The notes beneath the pieces are model-generated. The model saw nothing but the letters and a program-made list of their open reading frames with translations. It was not told the DNA's origin and made no database searches. 31,649 nucleotides of DNA, from the NCBI GenBank assembly GCA_933822405.4, contig CAKOGP040001125.1, positions 1 to 31,649 of the forward strand. Reading direction: 5' to 3'. Made by a program: the position numbers and the translations under genes. Below, piece after piece: positions 16,890 through 30,853 of the stretch; the stretch's first letter is position 1; each line of letters begins with the position of its first letter. This stretch comes from Cylindrotheca closterium (lineage: Eukaryota > Bacillariophyta > Bacillariophyceae > Bacillariales > Bacillariaceae).

Positions 16890-19059
16890 TGTCCTTTTAA
16901 AGAGTTAGCCTTTTGCTTTTTCAATTGTGAGATGTTCATGTTCCAAACGAAGTAAGACCCCTTTCATGTTCCAGGCTACAGAAAGGCTACTAGCAGTAGA
17001 AACATGGTATGTATCTACAGAATTATCTGGGCCAGTGAAATTTAAAGAATACTGCTGTATAAAATGTACCAAAATGTACTGCGAAAAATTATGGCGCACA
17101 AAATGGTACTTTGTTAGTTGGATTTGGCCCCTATGTTCAATACGTTCCATATCAAATGACTAGACACCTTGTTTTAATGGCCAACCTTAGCCCTCAATCA
17201 CAAGGAAGCCCTGTAGATCCCATAGGATCAGTTCTAGCTGGCCTTAAGAATGGGATTGTAGATTTGCAAACTGAAATTGACTAGTTCTACATGAGTTGAC
17301 GGATACATCAAATGGTAGACATTGATTTTTAATCTTGTTAGGGTACTATATTGTGTTGAGTATTGTTCAGTCTTCGCTGATGGCAGAATGCCTCTTGAAA
17401 AAAAGAAATCAACTGCTTTTGCTGATACTGTACTAGTCTCTTCACCTTTGGAACCAAGCCATTGTCTCCAATGCTTGCATCAAGGGGGATTGTATTCTCG
17501 CTCAAGCAGAATATCCAATTCAAGAATCTGAAAGCATCATCTATGATCATACTCCTGTCACAGATTTTCCTATCGCGGCGTCGGCCGTCACGGAACCCAA
17601 AAAAGGTTTCTGCCAGTATTTTCTCTTGCAAGTCTTACTTGAAACCGGTGGATTATTGCATGCCTTCAATCGTCGAATACACACGTAGTCTCTTTACGTT
17701 TAAATCGAGCCTTGTGTTGGCCATTACTCATCTTTCTTGGTTCCCAAAATATTGAGTCAATTGAGGACGCCATATATTATCTGTCAAATCCAGCTGTGTT
17801 GGATTCGACAGGTAATATAAGTAAGCGTTTCATCATTAACATAGCAATAATATCAACTCCTAAGAATTGCGTTCGCTTTCATGCCTTGGTTCACCTTGCT
17901 TCCAAATGGTTTGTTGTTGACACAAATGGTTTGTTGTTGACACAAGACCAGCTGCCGTCACTTCTGACATAACTTTCATGCTTCGGATCTTGGAAGTATT
18001 TGAGACATCAAAAATCGCAGTGCAATAAGCCCCCAATTTTGGATTCACTCTGCGATACGAAAGCATAGAAACTGTAATTGGCTCAGAGGTGCTTGAACAT
18101 CATTTCAATAGGTAGTTTAGACACATTCGTTTGTTGATTGTTTCCTCCTCCACCAGCACAGAATAAAAACCGTTCTTGTTGATCATTGAAGATGTTCCAT
18201 GGGTGGCTGACTTCTCAGACTGCCGGTACGTGGAGAAGTACCAAAAACCGCAGTAGCAGTCCTTGCATATCCTGGCAAATGTACAGGCCGGTGATGTGCT
18301 GTGAGCATACCAAGTTTGGTACGGGTTTTTTCTGTACAATTTTGTACCATCAGAACTCAAAATCGGCCGGCGCTGCACCAACAAAACAAACACATCTGCC
18401 CACAGCAATGGTATTTGACGTCAATTGATTTCAATCTCCAGTCGTCCTTTCAAAGAGCAACATTGCTCATCACCTTCTGAAGCCAATCATCATACTGTTT
18501 GTTGTTTGTTGGGCACAGTGATTCCTTCCTATCCATTGCACTAGGAATCCATTGCTGTTTCCTCCGGTTATGAAAACAGTTTCTGTGTTTGTTGGTTTTG
18601 GTCTTGACGCAGCGAGCCCGTCACGACAATTTCTAGTACTTTATTTTATGTACATTTTGACTGTGCCAATCCTCAAGCGGTATCCAACTTTTCGCACTTT
18701 CCTCCTTCAGCCTAGTATTGTAGGGCTGCTACGCTGCCCCAGTACCAGAATTTTCGTACAATCCAAGACTGATTTGAAAATTAAAATTGCATAGCAACAT
18801 CATGTCGGCTCCAAACATCCCACAACCATCTATCTACATCCCACAACCATCTTTGTACATCTCCAAATTTGAACATGGAGTTGCCAAAGGTGCTGCCGGA
18901 CTCATCGGCAACGATTCTTGTGTCAGACAAATGTCGGTTTCCAAGAGTTTCAATGAAAATAGGAATAAGTCTGACAGCGTTTGTAGTCTCCTTTTCATGC
19001 CGGTTGTCTATATTCCTGGTGACAAAATGGACAATCCAAAATACCACAATAATCCTACT
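16890..19059. other. Transposon interior without a supported gene
   Basis: Several short minus-strand frames (17338-17631, 17860-18066, 18100-18408) and plus-strand frames are open, but none has a recognised motif and they change frame repeatedly. The segment encoding ICKDCYCGFWYFSTYRQ near 18260-18300 (minus) looks protein-like and may be a gene remnant. A 20-bp unit is perfectly duplicated in tandem at 17903-17942, and a 21-bp unit is imperfectly duplicated at about 18815-18856. The interval may be downstream transposase sequence that has decayed, or other inserted DNA. Confidence 0.35.
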
Positions 19060-22103
<3,044 letters not shown>

Positions 22104-22179
22104 GACAAAAAAGTGCCATAAGAAGGAGTGCGGGGAGTGATAAAATGCTGATCAATAGCCTTTTTGTCCATGGATTGTG

Positions 22180-22420
22180 AAAAAAGGACATCATGTTGGG
22201 ATGTGCAGGACAACGATGACCTTTTGGAAGAAAAGGACCTGACAACCAATGTCTCATGGTTGTCATAATGACTCTTGTGTGTCATTTGCCCCAAAGGAGT
22301 GTCAAAAAAAGGGGGCTCCTTGTGAAAAAAAGGACAAGGGACTTTTGGGAAAGACAAGGCATGCCGCAAAAAGGGCAGACCATGGGGAATTTTGGGCAAT
22401 TTGTTCCTAAAAAGGTCATA
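22180..22420. repeat. Right subterminal repeat cluster (aaaaggac)
   Basis: Copies at 22180-22189 (aaaaaaggac), 22231-22238 (aaaaggac) and 22325-22334 (aaaaaaggac). Near matches are tttttgtcc at 22161-22169, gaccttttgg from 22218 and aaaaaggtc near 22410. This mirrors the cluster at the other end of the proposed DNA transposon. It lies upstream of the transposase ATG, so it may also overlap its promoter. Confidence 0.5.
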
Positions 22421-22436
22421 CCTACTGTTTCAGATG

Positions 22437-23564
22437 CACGCTGAAGTTGGAGGTGTAACCCACACCACATGTCATGTGGTGGCGTGCACCCTGAAAGGAA
22501 CGGCTGTCAGTGCCATACCCCAACCACATCTACCCACTATAGTGAGTTGGGATCTCTACTCTGTGTTATCTGATGTGGAAGGAGCTGGAATGCTACGTGC
22601 GCCACCTTGGTCCCCGCGTGTTATGGAGTTGTCAGTGGTGAATGTGAGGCCACAAGACAGGACACCAGTCTACCATGGTCAAGGATGGCTTCCCGCAAAT
22701 CCTTCTTGCTCCATTTGCGTTCTTACTCCTTCTATCTACGCTGGATCCACCAACAAGTGGATGCTTCGGAAACTCACAGATGGCGAGTTCCTTTGGTTGT
22801 ACGACTGCCCAGAACGGTTATTAGGGGTCTTAAGTCCGTTATTGGAAAGCAAATTTTGCTACCTCCGGGAAAAACTTTGTTGTCTGCAGCTTGTTCTGCA
22901 TGCGATGCCTTGCATCAAGTTTTGAGTAACGCCTCCCCAGATCGTGGATTCAGTCAAAAAGGTCGCGTGAAGAGCCTGAAAGCTGTTGGAGGTCTAAGCA
23001 AGGCCCTTCTCATATAGCTGGGCCGCCAGGAAAATTGCAAAAGATCTTCCATGAGAGGGTAAATATTGGACAAGACATTGTGAAAGAGGTAGAAAGTCTG
23101 ACGATGCGGAAGTACCAGTTTATCTTTGGACTGTGCATTACATGGAAGAGTCCATCATCTCATGGACTATTAGAACAAGAACAAGATAGAAGGGGCCATG
23201 GAGGTTTTGAGGGAGAAACTGTTCTTGCTTTGGTGGAAGAAGAGGGTCTTTAGGTCTTATCTGGATTGGATGGCAACAACCGGAAAGAGACCCAAAGAGG
23301 ATCTGGGGAGAGAATGGATCAGGAGGATGACAAGCCCAAGTGGGAGCTTGTTCAGGTGTAAATACGGATGGCAAGATCAAGGGCAAGAGAACTATCAACA
23401 ATGGCATCAGGACCGAAGAACAGCAGACCCATGCAAGGTTGAAGCAGGTAGCGATGCAATCTGTCGCGCCTGGAATTCCACCTGGTGGGAATGGGATGAT
23501 GGGTTGAGGCCGTTTCATTGGAGGTGGCCATGTTGGTACTAGGAAGTCATTCGGGATGGTTTAA
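22437..23564 (+). pseudogene. Retroelement ORF2, region upstream of the RT (frameshifted)
   Basis: Protein-level traces of the domain that precedes the RT in this family are visible in alternating frames. VYHGQGWLPAN and WMLRKLTDGEFLWLYDCPE lie in one frame up to about 22820. A second frame then continues (VIGKQILLPPGKTLLSAACS) to a stop at 23017. Near 23483-23531 comes the strongly characteristic WWEWDDGLRPFHWRWP. At least two frame changes and several stops separate these pieces. The order and spacing match what I recall of related diatom RT proteins, so this is the same gene as the RT that follows, now non-functional. Confidence 0.6.
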
Positions 23565-24321
23565 TTGAAGGTGTACCTGGATGGCAAGAAGCCCTCCTAC
23601 CACAGGCCACAGAAGGATGAAAGAGATCCAAAGATAAAGGAGGCCATAAAGAAGAAGCTCTTGAAAGTGAGAATGCGACGGTACATTTCGAAGGGTGTTG
23701 TAGTCTCCTTGACCTCCTTTTTTGCAGTTCAGAAAGGAGACAATGATATCAGGATGGTTTATGATGGCACAAAAAGCGGTTTGAATGATGCCATGTGGGT
23801 GCCACGGTTTGGTTTACCAACAATTGAGACTCATCTAGGATCTATCGAAGAGGGCACATTCATGGCAGATGTTGACGTGGAAGAGTGCTTCCTAAACTTT
23901 CCACTACATCAATCCTTGCAAAAATTGGCAGGAGTGGACTTCACCAAATATTTCCCGGACCCAAGTCAATCCACAGTTTGGGAATGTTGGCATCGTGCCT
24001 TGATGGGAGTGAAAAGCTCCCCCTATCAAGCGGTGCAAGGCATGACAGTTTCGGATGAGGTAATTTGTGGGCAACCAGAGGACTCCCATAATGTCTTCCG
24101 GTGGAGCAGAGTGCGTTTGAACTGTCCAGGCGACAAGGACTATGATCCCTCAAAACCTTGGGTTTCCAAAATCAGAAGTGATGGCAAGATTGCAGCAGAT
24201 CTGAGTGGATATGTGGATGACTTGCACCCATCCGGTTCAAGTCAGGTGGAGGCTTGGCACACGTCACGTCAAGCGGCCAGTACCCTGAATCATCTCGGAA
24301 TCCAAGATGCCGCATGCAAAC
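23565..24321 (+). pseudogene. Reverse transcriptase domain, truncated by Copia insertion
   Basis: An open frame of about 250 residues with the RT palm. FFAVQKGDNDIRMVYDGTKS is the motif 2 / fingers region, FMADVDVEECFLNFPLH contains the motif A Asp, ALMGVKSSPYQAVQG is motif B-like, and GYVDDLHPSG is the YVDD catalytic box. Both catalytic sites are present, so decay of the RT core itself is limited. I recognise the VYDGTKSGLND style as an unclassified diatom retroelement RT, perhaps close to tyrosine-recombinase (DIRS-like) elements; the classification is uncertain. The frame runs on for 16 codons beyond 24321, but those come from the Copia LTR. The connection, RNase H or recombinase domains that should follow are missing from the window. 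Confidence 0.8.
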
Positions 24322-24872
24322 TGTTAGAAATAAGCGATCCCCTGCCGCCTGCAATCTACCTGTTCAATTGACTGCAATTTAGCTGTCCAGGTATTGTTGC
24401 CTTCTAAGTATGTGAATTTACAGTATATAGAAGTATATAGATCTACCAGCAACCCTACTTTATCAACCAATTCACTCGTTGCTTGTGATATATTATGAAA
24501 AATGAGAACAATCTGTCAACTTTTGACTTTGACTCTTTCTTCCCCAGCTCAGTGGAAATTCTCAGAATTCTCTCTACATCAGCCTGATATGCTGCAAGTT
24601 CAATGTGTTTATCCGTTCACCTTCCACTGTAGTCGGTACTTTGATTAGTATCCAATTTTGGTGCTTGCTTGAATCTTGTTTTCTTACATCATCAACAGGA
24701 TGATTTCCATAGAAATATGATCTGTATTCTGACTCGCCACGCGCAATATTTTTAGTCGCATCAGTCTTCATTGTTAGTCGTATCAGTCGACATCTTTTCT
24801 CTATCGTTCACATGTATTCTCTTTTTCTTGTTTCTCCAAATGTGTACTTCAAAAATCCTAATATATCCAACA
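24322..24872 (-). repeat. 3' LTR of the Copia element
   Basis: 551 bases. On the plus strand it begins tgttagaaataagcg and ends atatatccaaca. It is identical in layout to the right LTR, with about 26 substitutions by eye (about 5%), and has one extra 16-base block (cctgatatgctgcaag) within 24580-24600. Its start supplies the last 16 codons of the truncated RT frame. Confidence 0.93.
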
Positions 24873-24942
24873 CACTCCTGCTGTTTCATTAACATAGTTG
24901 ATGACAACGGAACATCAAAGGAAATTGCGTTGCTCCTAATCT

Positions 24943-26704
24943 TGTTCTCCTTGGATCAATGATCTGAATTCCAAGTATTTTTGTCCCTGTAGAGGTTTGC
25001 TCATGAAATCTCCCCACATCTTTTCAGTTGGACAATATTCAAAAGTCACATTTCCTTTCTTGACTTGATCAGTCATAAAGATATATCGAATGTTCAAAGC
25101 TCAGCTTCGCTTTCCGGCACTATCACGTCCATTCTTTTCCAATAGAATTGAACTCTTGTTGTCCTGATATAGGATGTTCTCTTCAACAGGATAACCTTGT
25201 GCTTCCACAAATAATTTTGTCCACAATATCTGTGTTGCAGCATCATGGACATCAATCAACTCGGCTTCTGTTGAACTTTGACTGTTCAGCTTCTGTTTCT
25301 TTGAGATAATTTGTAATCCTCCTTCACCCATAGTCAATACACCCCCAGTGTGAGTTCTGAAATCTGGATGAACTGCAAATGATGCATCAATATACCATTT
25401 GAAAGATCGTAAATCTTTTGCACTCAACGTCAGGTGCATTCCCTTTGTCCCATTCAGATAATACATCAGCGTCACTAGCTTCTTCCAATCAGTTTGATTT
25501 GGCATCTGCACTCTTGTAGAAAGTACTGAAATAGTTGGAGCAATATCCAATCTCGCTCTCTTACTCAGAAATAATCCTTTGGCAATGAATGTATGAAAAG
25601 TTTCACGTTTCTCATCATCCAATTTTTCTCCTTTTCTGATTGATAATAAATCACTACTTGCTGGTGTCTTACACCCTTCATTTTCCTTGAACTTCACAGG
25701 AAATTCATTCAACATTCGATTGACATAGTCATCCATTCGGACTTTGACTTCCCCTCTTTTACTGAAATCTAGGGTGATTCCCAAATATTCGTGAATTTTT
25801 CCTTGCTTAGATTTGACTGGCTTGATTGAACCATATTTTTTATTCATCCATTCACAAAAATCATCATTCACATTTGGATCGATGTGGCTTGATAAAAGAT
25901 CGTCCACATGAAATCAAATAGTTTGTTGTTTGCCATTCACAATCTTGTTGGCAATACATCCATTGTATGGATTAAAAACAAAACCATGTTTCTCCATGTC
26001 TCCTCTCAACTTTTTGTACCAGAGCATAGAGGCCTCTAACATCCCATAGATGGCTTGCAATACTCTCACATAAATCACTTGTTTTCCGTTCTCAATTACA
26101 ACGTAATCACAATACCTTGGCTCCAGTTGTATCATCATGTCGACCAATAATCCAGTGATCTTCATCATCACTCTCGATTTTGCATCCATTGGCATTTGAG
26201 TTTGAATAAATGCATTTGGAATGTCCAAAGACATCATATCTTGTCCTTCATACGCATCAATCACACATGTGATCAGAATCGCTTCCAATGCTGCAGTTGG
26301 ACTTGAAGTATCCTCTCGAGATAACCATTCTTGAGTTCCATCTCCTTTGTAGACACATCTTCCCTTTATTTCACCAGTGTTTTTTCTCAGCTAACATGAA
26401 TTGGTTCCCAACATTCTCTTTGCATCAATTGGTCAAGCTCTTTCATCACAGCTTTATTACCTTCTTCTTTGAATATTTTCAGTCCCTTATTTAGGTAGTA
26501 TTGTTGGATAAACGATACTCCTTCATTTTGGACTTTATCCTTGATTTGTTGCATGAATCGTGCAATCAGAGTTGCCTTATCCCTTCTGAATAATAGATTG
26601 CATTTTGACTCTTTATTCGGAATCCTTTTCCTTGAATTTTCCTTCATTGAAATGATTTCATTCAAATAACCTTTCCATTTCTTGATTTTTTCCTTTTTTC
26701 TCAT
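24943..26704 (-). pseudogene. Copia pol, RT and RNase H region
   Basis: The N-terminal RT lead-in (YYLNKGLKIFKEEGNKAVMK, then ELDQLMQRECWEPIHVS) lies at 26704-26387 in one frame. The palm follows in another frame from 26288 with motif A (MMSLDIPNAFIQTQMP). It is interrupted by an in-frame TGA at 25914-25916, immediately before the catalytic box FHVDDLLSSHID. The frame is then open from about 25913 to 25101 with the RNase H domain: WYIDASFAVHP, SSTEAELIDVH and YQDNKSSILLE. After one more interruption, the end of pol can be read to a stop near 24943 (LNIRYIFMTDQVKKG, then MWGDFMSKPLQG). Catalytic residues are largely present, but the reading frame is destroyed. Confidence 0.88.
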
Positions 26705-27430
26705 CGCACTCCTGTTCTTTAACGAATTGCGCTTCGATTTCTTTTGATTCCGGTATTGGTCTCATTTTTATTCCATCTTGAACATAAGATTTACCACTCC
26801 TGGTTTTCCTTGGACTGGATATGTCCTGTTTATTCACCTCATCATTTTCATTATTATCATTGTCGCTTGATTTGTCCGAATTATTGTCAGATTCATCATT
26901 TTCATTATCATTATCATCCAAATCTGCCACAAATTCGCGAACACCATTGACTTGATTTTCACATTCTTTGATTTCATCCTGAATTCGATCAATTAAAATG
27001 TCATTTTCCTCATATGTTTCGCGTGTTTCCTCGCTTTGTTCTTCATCGTTAAGTGATTCGACATCTTCTTTGTCCTTTTGAATGTCTTCTTCAATTTCTT
27101 GAATCTTTTCATTTAAATCCTCATCATTCTGATATTTGTCATTGGGATTGGGATCTTGATCGGAATCTTCATCATCATTTCTCCGTCTCAATCGTTCATA
27201 AATACTTGCAACACTCCTGTCTTCTACCTGTTCTTCAACATTTTTGGTGTGTTCATCATCATAGTTTTCAATAAATTCTTCCGCTTCTTCAAGTAAAGCA
27301 TCAATTTCATCTTGAGCAATCTTTTCATTACGAAGATTCTCATCGCTTCGTTTGTATTATTTTTGCATGGAATATATGTATCATCCCACAGTTCATCTGG
27401 GTCCACTCCTGCAAGCAAATCACCATCCAA
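26705..27430 (-). pseudogene. Copia pol, acidic low-complexity linker
   Basis: Between integrase and RT lies a stretch dominated by Asp, Glu and Asn (for example 27191-26705: RRRNDDEDSDQDPNPNDKY and several DNDNENDES-like runs). It ends in a short basic motif (PRKTRSGKSYVQDG). It spans parts of two frames. Hydrophilic linkers are common at this place in Copia polyproteins, but this one is long and unusually acidic. No catalytic domain is expected here. Confidence 0.65.
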
Positions 27431-28552
27431 TATGATTTCACCATTCTTCCAATGATATAAGTACGCAAATCACAAACGCCTTTGTCGTGTGCCATTTGTT
27501 CCACAATTTTGATCACTTGTTTGGTGATCGGAAGTAGCGTTACATAGGGTCTTGTTACTGTCTTTTTTGTATCACGATCAAGTAACACATATCCAGCTTG
27601 AATGCTATCATTTGCTCCAAGATAAATACCATCAATCGTTCTTGACTGTTGACTGTTGTTGGTTGTATGGCCATATCCTTGTACAAATGATCCAATTTCA
27701 GCAACACATTCTTTTGAAAAATCCACCGGTTTTCGTCTCACAATCATATGTGGACTGTAATATTTTGAAATTCCCTCCTTTGCAGGATAAAAGTTAATAA
27801 CCTTTGTCACATGCTTGAGTAAAGCAATAGTCAAAACCTTAGGAATTGCCTTGAACACCAATCAATGATAGTGTGCTTGGAATAATCCTTTCAATGTTTG
27901 ATTGCTGCGCTCAATAGTTGGTCTGTGGTCGCCTGGCGCGGCATAATTCATGGTCACATCCATGTTATCTTCCACGTCATCAAATACCGGTTTGAATTTG
28001 TTGTCGCAATAAATAGTTTTGATTCGAAATTCCGCATGATTATAAATGCGTATAATTTTGTCAATCAACTTGTAAATAGCATCTTTCGTCTGATCTTTTG
28101 ATTCAGTACAGAATCGGAATTTGATCGCCATGTCAATACTGACAAAAAACGCGACATTGTTGATAAAAATAATGTTGATGCATAAATCCAGGTTCGAATT
28201 GTGGTTCAGGAGTTCTTTGGGCATTTCGATCCAATCATCAACCAACCCTTTTGGTGTTGGTCGTTTCTTGCCCTTAATTGTTGAAACGCTCGGTCCATAT
28301 ATCTCTTCAGAGATATTAACATCTTCTTCCGTAATTGGACAATTTTCGAAAAAATTTCGCCGAATGGCCAACTTGAATAGTTCTGCACCAGGTGCTCCCA
28401 TCATATGATAGCCACTAGTTTCACTTGTTTCTTTGTGAAACCCTCTTTGTTCTTCTCCACACTTTGCAGAGCACAGTACCCTTGCATATCATTATTATCA
28501 AGACCACGTGCATGATTATGGAACATTGCTGTTGCCACAGCAGGTTCGTCAA
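27431..28552 (-). pseudogene. Copia pol, integrase region
   Basis: The integrase core is readable in one frame from 28404. The triad is FVSIDMAIKF (first Asp), IYCDNKFKP (second Asp) and PTIERSNQTLKG (Glu), consistent with DDE integrase. Upstream, the GFTKKQVKL and MMGAPGAELFKLAIRR segments match the region that precedes the core in diatom Copia elements. An in-frame TGA at 27862-27864 splits off the C-terminal part, which continues in the same frame to about 27430 (YSPHMIVRRKPVDFSKECV, then DGIYLGANDSIQAGYVLLDR). It is not translatable as one protein. Confidence 0.85.
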
Positions 28553-28891
28553 CTAAAGTATATAGTCCATTGCAATTTCCAAATCGTTTCTGGTTACAAA
28601 GAAGCTGTTCTCTCTCTTTGTGTCCATGAATACATCAAATCCATCTTGTACCATGTTCGACAAACTGTTGATGTTGTCGCTAGCTCGTGTATCAAGCTTA
28701 CAAATAGAATCAAATACCTTGTCAATTCCTTCTCGATAAAGGTTTCTTCCCTCCACATTAGAGGCATAATGGAATCCTCCATCAATTCCTTGTAGACTTC
28801 CTTCTTTAAAATCATCTTCATTGGTTTGCAAATGAAAAGTAGATCCACTATCCAAGTGGATACCAGTATTGTTGATTTGGAACAACATCAT
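28553..28891 (-). pseudogene. Copia pol, aspartic protease region
   Basis: A 112-residue frame carrying LDSGSTFHLQTNE, the D-S/T-G catalytic motif of retroviral-type aspartic proteases in the form usual for Copia. The downstream GIDGGFHYASNVEGRNLYRE segment fits the flap region. It lies in a different frame from gag and from the integrase core, so frameshifts separate it from both. Confidence 0.8.
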
Positions 28892-29175
28892 CCCTTGTTG
28901 TCTTGGATGATTGTCAGTATGTCCTCGTTGAATAAATTGTCCTCCATGGGATCCATTGTTAGAACGTCAATAGTTCCATTGAGTATTTGAATCTCCTGAT
29001 GCATTATCATCACACGTTACATTCTCATCACGTTGCATATTTTGTCGATTACCACGACCATTCACGCTCAAATAATCCCTATATTTGTCCGTTTTTTTTC
29101 ACTGTTCCCGCGGCTTCAATTTGTCCATACAAAACACGCCCGAGTTTGTTGTTGCAAAAACTGAGCTCCGTCATT

Positions 29176-30201
29176 TTAATTGTTGTTTGACTTGTTTTGT
29201 TTACTTTGCCCATTCAAATTTCCTCCATTCGAATTCTTCTTCCTGTTATCGTGTTTGTGTTGATTCAAAACATCAGCAGCATTTTCCAAAGTAGTTGGAA
29301 ATGTACAACGTTGTTTGAAATCCAGATTCTTCAACGTGTACTGCGCCGTTGTTCCATCAATTCTTGATTGATACTTGGCTCTATTGGAATTATACAGAAA
29401 TCCGTTGGCCATGAATCTTTCCCATGATTCCTTCTTATGTTGCAATCGTTCAGCATCGCTTCCCAATAAATCATATTCCTGACTCTTCTCAGTAAATTTG
29501 TCCAAAAAATTATCACCAAGCAAAGCTTGCAATGCCTTTGCCCTTTCTTCAAATCGTTTACGAAAAATTGCAATGTTTTCCTTCTCCTTTTGATGATCAG
29601 ATTGCTCATGGTCTTCCATAGACCAAAATATTCCCATTATGTATCAACAGTAGTCGTCATAAATTTCTTGATCCGCATCAATAACTCCACAGGATCATTG
29701 AATAGTTTGTTATCAAAGTCAGCTTCTCGCTCAAGCTTGTCAACCATATGATCGGTGCAAATTTTCATAATCATTCTATAGACATTGCGTTTATTGTTAT
29801 CAAACGCGTTCTTCCTGGCCTTCCAATCCTTTCAATCAGCCAAATAATTAGTTCTTCTTTCTTCATTATTTATCTCCTTATCAGGATTAGTTACCAATAC
29901 CAATGTCGGCTTCATACTTTGAATATCAAACAAATTCAAGGTTCATACACTGAATCATGTCATCAATATGATCCATCTTCATCGTTGACATTTTGATCAC
30001 CAATGTCTTCTTTACTTCATCAAAGCTAAATTTGGGAATGTTTCCTCTAGTCAGAGGATGAAACTTCTTCTCTTCTTGGCTACCATTGCCACTCTTATTT
30101 CCATTGTATTGACCATTACCTTGGCCTTGCTGCAATCTGTTTTGTCCAGCTTTTCTTCCATTGGAACCACGTCCAGAATTCTGAAATCTTCCACTCATCA
30201 T
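29176..30201 (-). pseudogene. Copia gag (broken)
   Basis: The frame opened at the ATG at 30201 (or the next codon) encodes about 90 residues rich in Asn, Gly and Gln, then KKFHPLTRGNIPKFSFDEVK, and stops at 29926. A second part (29637-29176, 153 residues) carries a helical region (FRKRFEERAKALQALLGDNF) and ends in an Asn/Lys/Gly-rich basic tail (NGGNLNGQSKQNKSNNN). Stops occupy the 0.29 kb between. The assignment to gag rests on position downstream of the 5' LTR and on composition. No CCHC zinc knuckle was found. Confidence 0.65.
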
Positions 30202-30318
30202 GAGGAAGTTCCTATTATTTCAAGTCGTTGGAATATATTGACCCCCAATTCAATTTAATTCAGTTCCTATTCTTTCAAGTCTTAGGAATATATCGACTCA
30301 GTGACTTTTTATAATATA

Positions 30319-30853
30319 TGTTAGAAGTAAGCGATCCACTGCCGCCTGCAATCTACCTGTTCAATTGACTGCAATTTAGCTGTCCAGGTATTGTTGCCTT
30401 CTAAGTATATGAATTTACACTATATAGAAGTATATAGATCTATCAGAGATCCTACTTTAGCAACCAATTCACTCGTTGCTTGCAATATATTATAAAAAGT
30501 GAGAAAAATCTGTCAACTTTTGACTTTGACTCTTTCTTCTCCAGCTCAGTGGAAATTCTCAGAATTCTCTCTACATCAGTTCAATGTGTTTATCTGTTCA
30601 CCTTTCACTGTAGTCGGTACTTTGATTAGTATCCAACTTTGGTTCTTGCTTGAATCTTGTTTTCTTACATCATCAACAGGATGATTTCCATAGAAATATG
30701 ATCTGTATTCTGACTCGCCACGCGCGATATTTTTAGTCGCATCAGTCTTCATTTTTAGTCGCATCAGTCGACTTCTTTTCTCTATCGTTCACATGTATTC
30801 TCTTTTTCTCGTTTATCCAAATATGTACTTCAAAAATCCTAATATATCCAACA
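30319..30853 (-). repeat. 5' LTR of the Copia element
   Basis: 535 bases, direct repeat of 24322-24872, with the same tgttagaa...ccaaca ends. It lacks the 16-base block present in the left LTR, which accounts exactly for the length difference. On the minus strand it reads TGTTGG...AACA, the usual Copia form. Confidence 0.93.

Larger units (their letters stand above)
24322..30853 (-). mobile_element. Ty1/Copia LTR retrotransposon, diatom CoDi type, degenerate
   Basis: It is bounded by two direct LTRs (24322-24872 and 30319-30853) with TG...CA ends. The coding order on the minus strand is gag, protease, integrase, acidic linker, RT and RNase H, the Pseudoviridae/Copia order. The RT catalytic box reads FHVDD, and RNase H Asp/Glu/Asp positions are visible. 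Multiple stops and frameshifts make it non-autonomous. No 5-bp target-site duplication is seen: the flanks read caaac before the left LTR and catgg after the right LTR. No tRNA primer-binding site is recognisable inside the right LTR, and the polypurine tract next to the left LTR is weak. Confidence 0.93.
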
